From Candidatus Tectimicrobiota bacterium (GTDB lineage Bacteria; JACPUC01), in contig JACPUC010000007.1 in NCBI GenBank assembly GCA_016192455.1, forward strand, positions 132,720 through 196,719: a stretch of 64,000 bases of DNA. The letters run 5' to 3'. A program made the translations under genes and the position numbers. The stretch's first letter is position 1. Each line of letters starts with the position of its first letter. Below are positions 26,663 to 35,547 of the stretch, in pieces. The notes under the pieces are model-generated. The model had not been told where the DNA came from and searched no databases. It worked only from the letters and a program-made list of their open reading frames with translations.

Positions 26663-29600
26663 TTAGCTTCTTTCCGAAGTCTCCTCAGGCGTGCTTGGTG
26701 ATGCGTCGCTTGGGGTGCGGTCTGACTTTTGTGGAGCATCGTTCCCCGCCTGCGCGGCAGGGGCGTCGGAGGCCGCCGCCGCAGGAGAGCCTTCCTCCAT
26801 CTTGATCGCTTCCGAGGCGACCTTGCCAGCCCTCGTCTTCTCTTCCCTCGGAAGGACGTCTCCGTCCATGGGAGGAGAGACCATCACCGACATCGGTGCG
26901 CCCTCTGCACGCGCCGCGCGCACTGGCGAGACGCCTGCCTCCTCGCCACCGTCTCGCGCCGCCTGCGCGGGGCCCCTCGCCGCCTGCCGAAGGGTTCCGC
27001 TCACCTCCCAGCCGAGGAGACGCTGCACCCATGAGAGCAGATCATCGAGCACGGCGTAAAAACATGGCAGCACCACCAGCGTCAGGATGGTGGAGAAGGT
27101 CAGCCCCCAGATGATCGTCTGCGCCATCGGCGACAGGAAGCGGGCCTGGCCGGAGGCGAAAAAGGCCAGAGAAAAAAGACCGCCCACGGTAGTGATGCTG
27201 GTGAGGAGGATCGGCCGCATGCGCAAGATGCCTCCCTGCACCAGAGCCTCCTGCAGGCCGACCCCCTGGCGTCGCAGACGGTTGACGAGATCGACCAGCA
27301 CCAGGGAGTCGTTCACCACGATCCCTGCCAGGGCCACCAGCCCCAGCATGGAGAGGATGGTGAGGCTCTGTCCCATCACCACATGGCCGAGGATGACTCC
27401 ATTGACGGCAAACGGAATGGCGAAGAGCACCACGAGCGGTTGCAGGTAGGACTTGAACAGGCCGCCCAGGATGAAGTAGACGAGGAAGAGAGCCACGATC
27501 GAGACCCGCAGCAGCGATTGGAACGATTCCTCCGTCTCCTTGCGTTCGCCCTTCACGATCAGCCGGTAGCCGGGGGAGCGCCGCTCAAGATCGGCAAATC
27601 GGGATAGGACGGCGTTGGTAACCTGCAGAGCATTGCCACCCTTCTGATCAATATCCGCCAGCACGGTGATAGCCCGCTTGCGATCCCGCCGCACGACCTT
27701 GCTCTGGCCCGGCTCCTCCTTCAGCTCCGCCACCTCGTTGAAATAGACCTTCTCCCCGGAGGCGGTGGTGATGAGCAGGTCCTCGATGGAGCGCAGCGTC
27801 CGCCGCTCGGCCTCCGGAAACTTGACCACGATCGGGATGTCCTCGTAGCTCGTCTGGATTTTCGACGCCTCCTCCCCGTAGAAGCTCTGGCGCACCTGCC
27901 TGGCGATCTCCGCCACGCTAAGACCGAGGTTCCAGGCGCGCTCCTTCGGATAGATCTTCACCTCGGTCTTCCCCGGCGTGTAGTCGTCGCGGATATCCTT
28001 CACGAAACGGAACGAGGCGAGCTGCGCCTTGAGCTGCGTGGAGAGGTGCTGCAGAACCTCGTAATCTTCGCCGACGATGACGACTTCGATCGCCGCGCCG
28101 ACCGGCCCGGCCTGCAGCTTGACGACCTGCAACTTTCGCAGGCCGGAGACCGCCCGCAAGCGTTCCCGCACCTCCGCGATGATCTCCTCGCTGCTGCGTT
28201 TGCGCTGGGTGACCTCGCGCAGTTCAACGATAAGCTGAGCCAGGTGCGAGCCCAGTTCGAAACGGTTTGAATCGAGGTAGGTCACGCCGGCATTCGTGGA
28301 GACGGAGACGAGCTCCTCCGGCGGCAGGCTGCGGAAGAGCAAGCTCTCGATCGGTCTCACGCGCTCGGCGGTCGCTTCCAGGCTGGAGCCGATGGGGGTT
28401 TCGACGTTGATGAAAAACTGCGTCGCCTCGAACTCGCTGAAGAGCTGGAAGGGCAGATGCACGAAGGCGAAGAGGACGAAGAGCACCGTGATGCAGACGG
28501 AGATGACGACGCTGACGTAGCGCCAGTCGAGCAGGCTGCGCAGCATCCTGGCGTAGAGGTCGAGGGCACGCTTGAAACGCCGTTTCGAGCTCTGAAAGCG
28601 TTGCCGCACCTTTTCGCCATTCACCCAATCGGCGAGGTGCGAGGGGAGGATGAAGAGCGCCTCGAAGAGCGAGGCCGCCAGGGCAAAGCTTACCACGATC
28701 GGGATGACCTGCATGAACTTCCCCAAGTTGCCGGTCATCAACAGCATCGGCAAAAAAGCGGCGATTGTCGTGGTGACCGTGGCGATCACCGGCCAGGCCA
28801 CCTCTTGCACCCCGCGCACCGCCGCCGCGGCGGGTTCCATCCCCTCCTCGATATAACGGTAGACGTTCTCGCCAATGACGATGGCGTCATCGACGATCAT
28901 GCCCAGTACCAGGATGAGGCTGAACATCGACAGCATGTTCAGGCTGATGCCGGTGAAGTTCATCAGCACCAGGGCGCCGAGAAAGGCGAAGGGGATGCCG
29001 ATGACCGTCATCAGCGCCAGGCGCAGATCGAGCACCAGGTAAAGGATGACCAGGACGATCACCAGACCGACGGCGCCGTTGTTCTTCAACGTGTTGAGCC
29101 GGTTGCGCAGGTAGATGGAGAAATCATTGAAGACGCCCAGTTCGACGCCGGGGGGCAGCTCCCGCTGCAGTCGCTGGGCAAGGTCGCGCACTCGCCTGGC
29201 GATCTGGATGGCGTCGCCGGCCTTCGTCTTGGTGACCGTGAGGTTGATGGCGGGCTTGCCGTTGAAGCGGCCCAGCGTCGTCGGCTCCTCGAAGGTGTCG
29301 TGCACCCTGGCAAGATCACGCACGTAGAGGTGGTTGCCGAGGGGATCGGCGCGGACGATGAGGTTCTCCACCTGCGCCGCGGCCGTCACTTCACCGACGG
29401 TGCGCACGAGCAGCTCGCCGCGCGCCGTCTTCAGCGTACCACCCGGCACGTTGAGGTTGCTGCTCAGCAGGGCGCGGCGAACGTCCTCGAGACTCAACTG
29501 GTAGCGCTGCAGCGCCGCCGGCACCACCTCCACCCACACCTCGCGCTTGCGCAGGCCGGCGACGCCGACCCGAGCCACTCCCGCTAGATCGCTGATGCGC

Positions 29601-30076
29601 CGCTCGGCCTCGTCGGCGATGCGCTTCATGGTCAGCTCGGGGAGGTCGCCGAAGATGGACACGGTGATGACCGGGAAGCGGGCTTTCAGCTCGCTCACCT
29701 TCGGGTCTTCCGCGTCGGCCGGCAGGTCGTCGATGGTGTCGATCTCCGCCTTGATGTCATCGATGGCGCGCGCCACCTCCTCGCCATGCTTCAGCTTCAC
29801 CACGATGGTGGAGAGCGATTCCTGCGAGGTGGACTCGATGGACTCGATGCCGTCGACCCGGTCGATCGCATCCTCGAGCTTGATCGTGAGGAGCTGCTCG
29901 ACCTCCTCCGCCGAAGCGCCGCGATACTCGGTCACCACGCGAATGGCATCGAAGGAGAACTCCGGGAAAATCTCCCGCGGCATGGTGAGGTACGTGACCA
30001 CACCCGCCACCATGATGACCACGAAGAGGAGGTTGACGAGCACGGAGTTGGCGATGACGGTACGGAAGACGGACAT
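26663..30076 (-). CDS. RND efflux transporter permease (AcrB/HAE family)
   Basis: A 1137-residue inner-membrane pump subunit. The N-terminal helix (VLVNLLFVVIMVAGVVTYLT) and MPREIFPEF are typical of the family. Two large periplasmic loops alternate with helix bundles. GMIVDDAIVIGENVYRYIEE in the TM4 region carries the proton-relay Asp pair, and the second half has LVALAGIVVNDSLVLVDLVN. It probably exports drugs, lipids or metabolites by proton antiport. The start at 30076 gives the normal N terminus; the frame runs open to 30322 into the adaptor's end. The C-terminal 110 residues after the last helix are Ala/Glu/Pro-rich and disordered. The adaptor gene is 94 bases upstream, but no TolC-type outer-membrane gene is present. 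Confidence 0.95.
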   Translation of the reverse strand: MSVFRTVIANSVLVNLLFVVIMVAGVVTYLTMPREIFPEFSFDAIRVVTEYRGASAEEVEQLLTIKLEDAIDRVDGIESIESTSQESLSTIVVKLKHGEEVARAIDDIKAEIDTIDDLPADAEDPKVSELKARFPVITVSIFGDLPELTMKRIADEAERRISDLAGVARVGVAGLRKREVWVEVVPAALQRYQLSLEDVRRALLSSNLNVPGGTLKTARGELLVRTVGEVTAAAQVENLIVRADPLGNHLYVRDLARVHDTFEEPTTLGRFNGKPAINLTVTKTKAGDAIQIARRVRDLAQRLQRELPPGVELGVFNDFSIYLRNRLNTLKNNGAVGLVIVLVILYLVLDLRLALMTVIGIPFAFLGALVLMNFTGISLNMLSMFSLILVLGMIVDDAIVIGENVYRYIEEGMEPAAAAVRGVQEVAWPVIATVTTTIAAFLPMLLMTGNLGKFMQVIPIVVSFALAASLFEALFILPSHLADWVNGEKVRQRFQSSKRRFKRALDLYARMLRSLLDWRYVSVVISVCITVLFVLFAFVHLPFQLFSEFEATQFFINVETPIGSSLEATAERVRPIESLLFRSLPPEELVSVSTNAGVTYLDSNRFELGSHLAQLIVELREVTQRKRSSEEIIAEVRERLRAVSGLRKLQVVKLQAGPVGAAIEVVIVGEDYEVLQHLSTQLKAQLASFRFVKDIRDDYTPGKTEVKIYPKERAWNLGLSVAEIARQVRQSFYGEEASKIQTSYEDIPIVVKFPEAERRTLRSIEDLLITTASGEKVYFNEVAELKEEPGQSKVVRRDRKRAITVLADIDQKGGNALQVTNAVLSRFADLERRSPGYRLIVKGERKETEESFQSLLRVSIVALFLVYFILGGLFKSYLQPLVVLFAIPFAVNGVILGHVVMGQSLTILSMLGLVALAGIVVNDSLVLVDLVNRLRRQGVGLQEALVQGGILRMRPILLTSITTVGGLFSLAFFASGQARFLSPMAQTIIWGLTFSTILTLVVLPCFYAVLDDLLSWVQRLLGWEVSGTLRQAARGPAQAARDGGEEAGVSPVRAARAEGAPMSVMVSPPMDGDVLPREEKTRAGKVASEAIKMEEGSPAAAASDAPAAQAGNDAPQKSDRTPSDASPSTPEETSERS

Positions 30077-30170
30077 GCTTCGCTCTACCCGAGCTTCCTG
30101 TTCAGCAAGCGCGACGGGGAAGCCCGCCTCATCTCCCAGGGTTCGGCTTGCTCTCTCCCGGCTTGGCCGC

Positions 30171-31571
30171 TCACGGCCTGGAGTCGGTCGGCGCCACCGG
30201 CGCCGCGGCACCCACGCCAGGAGCCGCCGGGGTCCCCTGCTCGGAGCGCTCCCTGCCGCGCGCCGCCGCGGCGCTTCTGCCGCTGCGCTGCGCGTCGCCC
30301 GCGAACGAGGGGCGCGCGCCATCCTGTCGGCTCAGCACCTCGATGAAGTCCCCATCGGTAAGGAGCTCCTGGCCTGCGGAGACGATGCGTTCTCCCGGCC
30401 GCAGCCCGCTGCCGACAAGGTACTGCGTCCCGAACCTTGGGCCGAGGGTGATGAAGCGTTTGACAGCGACCTGCCGCTCGAGGTCGGCGACAAACAGGTA
30501 GGCGCTTGAATCAGCATCCTGCATCACAACGTGCCGCGGGATAAGGAGCGCCTGCGGGTAGTCGCGCACCTTGATGCGCAGCTCCACGAACATGCCGGGA
30601 AGCAGCGTATGCTCGGCATCGTTCGGCACCAACACCTCAATGGGGAAGGTGCGGCTGCGCAGGTCGCTCTCCACGCCGATGTTGTCAAGCACCCCCGAAA
30701 AGCGACGCGGCGGATTCCGCTCCAGTACCGCCACGACTTCTTGACCGGAGCGAAGCAGGGCGACGTCCTGCGCCGAGACGGTCGCCACCCCCTTGACCTT
30801 CGAGAGATCGACCACCGTGAAGAGAAGTTGGCCGATGGCGACCCGATCGCCGACGTTGACCCGCTTCTCACTCAGGAACCCCTCGAAAGGGGCATGCACC
30901 CTGGTATCGCGCAGGGCTTCGTCGGCCCGGTCGAGGTCGGCCTTGGCGGAGGCCAGCTCGGCCTCAACCAGGCGCAGCCGGGCATCGCCCCCCTCGAGGT
31001 TGGAGACGGCCTGCTCGTACTCCCAGCGCGCATTTTCCAGGTCGCGTCGGGCGAGGTCCACGGCCTGCCGCGACACGAAGCCGCGCTCCTCCATCGCCAG
31101 TTTGCGCTGCAGCTCCGTCTGCGCCAGCTTCAGCTTCTCCCGGGCGATTTCGAGCAGCTTCTGCTTGCGGCGCAGCTCGGTTTGCTCCAGCTCCACACTC
31201 GCTTGCTGGCGAGCCAGGAGGGCGCGTTTCTTGTCGCGATCGATGCGGAACGGCACATCCTTGATCTGCAGGAGGAGCTGCCTGGGGCGCACGCGAGCCC
31301 CGAGTTCGACGCCGGGCGGCATCGCCACCACTTCCCCCGGCACCTCCGCGGCCAGGCGCGCCCGGCTGAGCGGCTCCACGGTGCCGTTGACGCGCACGTA
31401 CTGCGTGAAGGGGAGCTGCTCCACCTGCTCCACCTGCACCGCGACACGGCGCGGCGGCGGCGCAACAGAAGGCGGCGGCTGAGGCTTCAGGGTGACGATG
31501 AGATACCCGCCCACCCCGGTGGCCAGCGCCGCCGCACTCATCAGGAGACCGCTCAGCACCCTCTTCGTCAT
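30171..31571 (-). CDS. RND efflux periplasmic adaptor (membrane fusion protein)
   Basis: A 466-residue HlyD/AcrA-type adaptor. It has an N-terminal membrane anchor (about 5-27) and a lipoyl half-motif VNGTVEPLSRARLAAEVPGE. A long alpha-hairpin (about 115-225, RKQKLLEIAREKLKLAQTEL) is followed by the second lipoyl half (VHAPFEGFLSEKRVNVGD) and a beta-barrel segment (LLPGMFVELRIKVRDYP). The C-terminal about 50 residues are Ala/Gly/Arg/Pro-rich. It bridges the inner-membrane pump encoded next (26663-30076) to an outer-membrane channel. Both genes read from the minus strand, adaptor first, as one operon. Confidence 0.94.
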   Translation of the reverse strand: MTKRVLSGLLMSAAALATGVGGYLIVTLKPQPPPSVAPPPRRVAVQVEQVEQLPFTQYVRVNGTVEPLSRARLAAEVPGEVVAMPPGVELGARVRPRQLLLQIKDVPFRIDRDKKRALLARQQASVELEQTELRRKQKLLEIAREKLKLAQTELQRKLAMEERGFVSRQAVDLARRDLENARWEYEQAVSNLEGGDARLRLVEAELASAKADLDRADEALRDTRVHAPFEGFLSEKRVNVGDRVAIGQLLFTVVDLSKVKGVATVSAQDVALLRSGQEVVAVLERNPPRRFSGVLDNIGVESDLRSRTFPIEVLVPNDAEHTLLPGMFVELRIKVRDYPQALLIPRHVVMQDADSSAYLFVADLERQVAVKRFITLGPRFGTQYLVGSGLRPGERIVSAGQELLTDGDFIEVLSRQDGARPSFAGDAQRSGRSAAAARGRERSEQGTPAAPGVGAAAPVAPTDSRP

Positions 31572-31973
31572 CGTCCCTTGTACTCGCCTCGCACCTCTTC
31601 CCCCTCTTCTGTCTCGTGATCACCGTGCAGGGCGTCGGTGCCTGCTCCTGACAGAAGGGCTGCAGCGATGCGACGTTGCCCTCTCCTGGCTTTCTCCAAC
31701 CTCCCTTGCAGGCAGTTGCCGGCGATGGGATAATCCTTTTCTACTCCTGAATGTTGCACCGCCGTGGGGTGGCCGCCAGCGCAAAGCGCGCGGCAGGAAA
31801 CCGAAGCCGGGTGGGGCGACGCGGTGCTGGCGCCGCGAGCGGCAACCGGCGCCGCAGGAGAGGCCGGCAGGAGAGGGAGATCAACGCGTCCCAGGGGGGT
31901 GAACCGCGCCTGTGGCACGTCCCCTCGCCGGCGCCCCGCGTAGCGGTCCTTGAAGCCTACCTCAGGACGCGCC
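31572..31973. other. Divergent intergenic region between adaptor and DUF72 genes
   Basis: About 400 bases holding the promoters of the two divergent genes. No clear -35/-10 pair, operator or hairpin was found. Confidence 0.4.
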
Positions 31974-32984
31974 ATGGAAAACGTTGCGCTCCCCTTTCAA
32001 AACCCGCGCGCCGCGGAGCTGCAGGCCTTGGCCGAGTCCCTCAGCCCTCTCCTCTTCTTCGGCACCTCCACCTGGACGTACGAGGGCTGGCAGAACCTCG
32101 TCTACTTCCGCTCCTACGCCCGGCATGAGTTTGCGCAGCGTTGCTTGGAAGAGTACGTCCAGTTTCCGCTCTTCCGCACCGTCGGCATCGACCGCTTCTT
32201 CTACGCCCCTCCTGAGCGCGCCGACCTGGAGCGTTACGCCGAGCAGCTCCCCGAGGGGTTCCCCTGCGTCATCAAGGTCTGGGAAGAGATCACCGTGCCG
32301 CGCTTCGCAAAGCTCCCGAAACGGTACGGCGAGCGCGCCGGCAAGCCCAACCCGAATTACCTCAACGCGGACCTCTGCTGGAGCGCCGTCCTGCAGCCGT
32401 TTGCGCGCTTCCTGCCGAAGCAGCCGAAGGTCTTCGTGTTTGAGTTCCAGCGCGCCTTCCCCGGCTGGGACGCGGATTTGCCGGAGTTCCTTGACCGTCT
32501 CGATCGCTTCCTCGGCGAGCTGCCGCGCCGCTATCGCTATGCCGTCGAGCTGCGCACCGCGGCGTTCCTTCACCCTGACTACGTCGCGTGCCTGCGCCGG
32601 CACAATGTGGCCCACTGCTTCAACCACTGGACCCATATGCCGCCGCTGGGCGAGCAGCGCCGGCGCCTTGGAGAGGCTTTCGGCAAGGTGCCCGGAGGGT
32701 TCCTCCTCTGCCGCCTCCTCACCCCCGTCGGCCTCGAGTATCGCGATGCCGTGGCTCGGTTCGAACCCTACGAGCGTTTGCAGCTCGATCTCCCCTCCAT
32801 GCGGCGCGAGGTGCTCGAACTCTGCGCCGAGGCCGCCCAGGACAAGCTGCCGGCCTTTGTCCTGGTCAACAACCGCTCCGAAGGCTGCGCGCCGCTGACC
32901 ATTGAAGCGCTGGCGCACCTGGCCCTCGCCTATGAAGCTGCCGATGGAGCGACGCTGTTGGCACGGAAGAGGGTCGAGCGCTGA
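31974..32984 (+). CDS. DUF72 domain protein (TIM-barrel, YecE-like)
   Basis: A 336-residue protein with the DUF72 pattern: FFGTSTWTYEGWQNLVYF near the N terminus, then GIDRFFYAPP and FPCVIKVWEEIT. Later come VFEFQRAFPG and YAVELRTAAFLHPDYVACL, with FVLVNNRSEGCAPLTIEAL near the C terminus. The family is a TIM barrel of unknown biochemical role. At 336 residues it is about 80 longer than typical members; the extra length lies mostly in the middle. The start at 31974 is preferred over the ATG at 31950 because the conserved region follows soon after, although neither has a strong ribosome binding site. Single gene, convergent with the di-iron protein. Confidence 0.88.
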   Translation: MENVALPFQNPRAAELQALAESLSPLLFFGTSTWTYEGWQNLVYFRSYARHEFAQRCLEEYVQFPLFRTVGIDRFFYAPPERADLERYAEQLPEGFPCVIKVWEEITVPRFAKLPKRYGERAGKPNPNYLNADLCWSAVLQPFARFLPKQPKVFVFEFQRAFPGWDADLPEFLDRLDRFLGELPRRYRYAVELRTAAFLHPDYVACLRRHNVAHCFNHWTHMPPLGEQRRRLGEAFGKVPGGFLLCRLLTPVGLEYRDAVARFEPYERLQLDLPSMRREVLELCAEAAQDKLPAFVLVNNRSEGCAPLTIEALAHLALAYEAADGATLLARKRVER

Positions 32985-33228
32985 GGCTGGGGCGGCGAAG
33001 AGATTCGCTGCGGACCGCTTCGGTGGGCCAGCCCGCTTCTGGCAACGCCGCGCGCCGCGCGGATGGAGAGGAGCTGAGCCGGCAGCGGGCACCCCGAGGA
33101 TTGCGAGAGCCTGCTCTCCCGAAGCTGCGCCGCTCCGGGATGCAAAACGCCGACGGTCAGGCGGAACACGGCGGCGGGGGAGCCGTTCGAGCTTCGTCAG
33201 CCGCCGCCCCCCGGGCGCGCCAAGCGAC

Positions 33229-33256
33229 AGCGCCGCCACGGCGACGTGGCGGCGCT
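33229..33256. terminator. GC hairpin with GCGA tetraloop between convergent genes
   Basis: Twelve perfect base pairs, AGCGCCGCCACG (33229-33240) with CGTGGCGGCGCT (33245-33256), closed by GCGA, a GNRA tetraloop on plus-strand RNA. It lies 30 bases after the stop of the minus-strand gene and 245 bases after that of the plus-strand gene. No U-tract follows on either strand, so it is a stabilising 3' hairpin or an atypical bidirectional terminator. The remaining part of the 32985-33285 gap is featureless. Confidence 0.6.
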
Positions 33257-33285
33257 GCATCCCCTCGATCTCCGCGGCGCGACGA

Positions 33286-34035
33286 TTACCCCATGGAGAG
33301 ATTGCACTGCGGAGGCACGTCGATATCGAGTTCCTCTCGCCTCGGCAAGCGCAGGCCCGCTCTCTTCAGGACGGGGCGCACATCGTCGAGCCAGGCGGCG
33401 GCGATCTCGCCGCTATCGCGCGTCTTCAAGCCGACCTCCAGACAGTAGCGGTTGCCCGGCGTGCCGGCGCGTCCGAAGATGCGCATGGCGCCGACGAACC
33501 AGGTCTTCAGCCGCGCCTGGAACTGGGCGCGCACCGCTGGGTCCTTGCAGAGTTCCAGCAGGCACGCCTCGCCAAAGTTCTGGTGCCCCTCTTCTTCGGC
33601 GACGATGCTGCGGTTGGCTCGCGCCAAGGGCTCGTAGGTCCCCTTCACGTACTCGCTGAGCTGGAACGTGGCCGCCCGATCAATGAAGAAGTTGAAGAGG
33701 GTCGCCTCGATCCAGTCATGGATCTGCTCATTCGCGGGGTCGTGCGTGAAGCGGCTGCCGGCAGGGAGGCGGTTCTTCAGGTAGGCGTCGATGTCAACGC
33801 CCAACTCCGCCATGAGATCCGCGATTGCCTTGAAGTGCCGGACCTCCTCCCCGGCGAAGCGCAGGAGGCGGAGCTTATCCTCCACCGTCGGCGCGAACTG
33901 CAGACACTGACCAAAGACCTCGGAGGTGGAAATTTCCCGGCTCGCCTGCCGGTCCATGAGGGTGATCACCATCTTCCGATAGGCGTCGGTCATCTCCCGC
34001 GGCTTCGTGATCATTTTTTGGGTCGCTTGGCTCAT
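33286..34035 (-). CDS. Phenylacetate-CoA oxygenase-like (PaaA/PaaC) di-iron ferritin-like protein
   Basis: A 249-residue four-helix protein of the phenylacetic acid catabolic family. Two ExxH motifs, GEEVRHFK (Glu64, His67) and AEEEGHQN (Glu148, His151), plus acidic residues on the intervening helices (Glu39, Glu110) would bind a carboxylate-bridged di-iron site. In PaaABCDE the subunit PaaA uses it to epoxidise phenylacetyl-CoA. No paaB, paaC, paaD or paaE genes lie nearby, so it is either a stand-alone oxygenase or a related ferritin-like enzyme. A GGAAGGGAG ribosome binding site supports the start at 34035; the frame is open to 34107. Convergent with DUF72, divergent from the aminotransferase. 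Confidence 0.85.
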   Translation of the reverse strand: MSQATQKMITKPREMTDAYRKMVITLMDRQASREISTSEVFGQCLQFAPTVEDKLRLLRFAGEEVRHFKAIADLMAELGVDIDAYLKNRLPAGSRFTHDPANEQIHDWIEATLFNFFIDRAATFQLSEYVKGTYEPLARANRSIVAEEEGHQNFGEACLLELCKDPAVRAQFQARLKTWFVGAMRIFGRAGTPGNRYCLEVGLKTRDSGEIAAAWLDDVRPVLKRAGLRLPRREELDIDVPPQCNLSMG

Positions 34036-34398
34036 CACGCTCCCTTCCCTTTCGCAAGGATTGCAGAATGCATCAGGTCGTTGGCGCCGCAACACACCAA
34101 ACTCCAATGACGCGGGTTCACAAAGTTGTTAGTGTAGGAATTTGAGCCAGACCCGTCAAGCTGCTTGCAACCTTGGAACGCGTTCCTTCGCCAGCACTCC
34201 GGCGCGGCGTTGTCCCACTTCGCGCCCGCGGCAAGCGTGGCGCGCTCGTTCTCCTGGCGAACGATGAGCGGCTTCGGTATCCTCGATCCCCGTGCCAGCG
34301 CAGCGGCTTGACCCGGGCGTCCACGCGTGACCTTCCCCTGCGCCGCCGACGTTTCCATCGTGAACGCTGGATCGACGCTCTCCGTTGAGGTTCCTGAC
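34036..34398. other. Divergent intergenic region (di-iron protein / aminotransferase)
   Basis: About 360 bases. The stretch 34080-34150 is AT-richer and may carry the minus-strand promoter. The aminotransferase frame is open back to 34327, but that extension has no resemblance to the family. No repeat or hairpin was recognised. Confidence 0.4.
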
Positions 34399-35547
34399 AT
34401 GCCCCTGCCGACGCCTTTCTTCAAGCGAGAGCTGTTCAGCGGCATTCGCGCCGTGGAGCTCTATGTGCCAGGCCGCGGCAATGACGAGGTGGCGAAGGAG
34501 TTTGGACTTGATGCCGCGACGGTTCTGAAGCTGGCCTCGGCCGAGAACCCGCTGGGACCCTCCCCCCTCGCCCTGGCGGCCATGCAGCGCGCCCTTGCCG
34601 GCGCGCACCAGTACCCCGATATGCAGCAGCAACGGCTGCGCGAACGAGTCGCGGCGTACAATGGCATCGACCCCAAGAACGTGTTCGCCGGTGCCGGCGA
34701 GACCGAGATCATGTCGCTCATCATCCGCACCTTCTCTACGGAGGCCCAGGAGGTGCTCACACCGTTGCCGGGATTCCCGATGTACGAGCTCTACACCCGT
34801 GCGCTGCGCCGGCGTCCCGTCCACTACCCTCTCGATGATGCCTTCGACCTTGAGGTGGAGGCCCTGCTCAGCGTCGCCGGCGAAGAGAGCGCCATCGTCT
34901 TCATCACCACGCCGAACAACCCCACCAGCAAGACGGTGCCGCGAGCGACCATCGAGGAACTCATCGAGCGCTTGCCGAATCACGCCGTTCTGGTGGTTGA
35001 CGAGGCTTACAACGACTACTCCAACCAGCCTCCCTGCCACGATCTCGTGCGCCGCTGCGAGCGGCTCATTGTCCTGCGCACCTTCTCAAAAGCGTTCGGC
35101 CTGGCTGGGATGCGGGTTGGCTATGCAATCGCCGACGCGCAAGCGATCGACCTGCTGCGGCGCGCCTCGAATGCCTGGAACCTGAGCACCCTGGCGAGCG
35201 CCGCGGCCATTGCGGCGCTGGACGACACCGAGCACCTCCGGCGCAGCATCGACACCGTGCGTCTGAGCCGCAGCCGTCTTGTCGAGGCCTTCGCGTCGCA
35301 CCCCTCCTTCTCCATTGTGCGCGAGCCCGAGGCCAACTTCATCCTCGTGAAGAGCCTTGAGCCGAGGTGCACCTCAGTGGCGCTCTTCAAGGCGCTCCTG
35401 AAGCTCGGCGTCATCGTCAAGGACTGCGCCGTCGGGTACCGGGGCCTGGGCCGCTACCACCTGCGCATCGACGTGCCGCGTCCCGAGCGGATCGATGAGC
35501 TGATGGGGCGCCTTGACCGTGCCCTGGCAGGCATTCCGAAGTACTGA
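34399..35547 (+). CDS. Histidinol-phosphate aminotransferase family protein (PLP, fold type I)
   Basis: A 382-residue aminotransferase. ASAENPLGPSP at the substrate-binding N terminus, TTPNNPTSK, VVDEAYNDYSN and the PLP lysine in TFSKAFGLAGMRVGY (Lys231) are those of HisC-type class I/II enzymes. HisC swaps amino groups between histidinol phosphate and 2-oxoglutarate, but many paralogs act on aromatic amino acids or make secondary metabolites. No other his gene is here, so the role stays open between histidine synthesis and a paralog. The start at 34399 gives the usual length. It is monocistronic. Confidence 0.9.
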   Translation: MPLPTPFFKRELFSGIRAVELYVPGRGNDEVAKEFGLDAATVLKLASAENPLGPSPLALAAMQRALAGAHQYPDMQQQRLRERVAAYNGIDPKNVFAGAGETEIMSLIIRTFSTEAQEVLTPLPGFPMYELYTRALRRRPVHYPLDDAFDLEVEALLSVAGEESAIVFITTPNNPTSKTVPRATIEELIERLPNHAVLVVDEAYNDYSNQPPCHDLVRRCERLIVLRTFSKAFGLAGMRVGYAIADAQAIDLLRRASNAWNLSTLASAAAIAALDDTEHLRRSIDTVRLSRSRLVEAFASHPSFSIVREPEANFILVKSLEPRCTSVALFKALLKLGVIVKDCAVGYRGLGRYHLRIDVPRPERIDELMGRLDRALAGIPKY

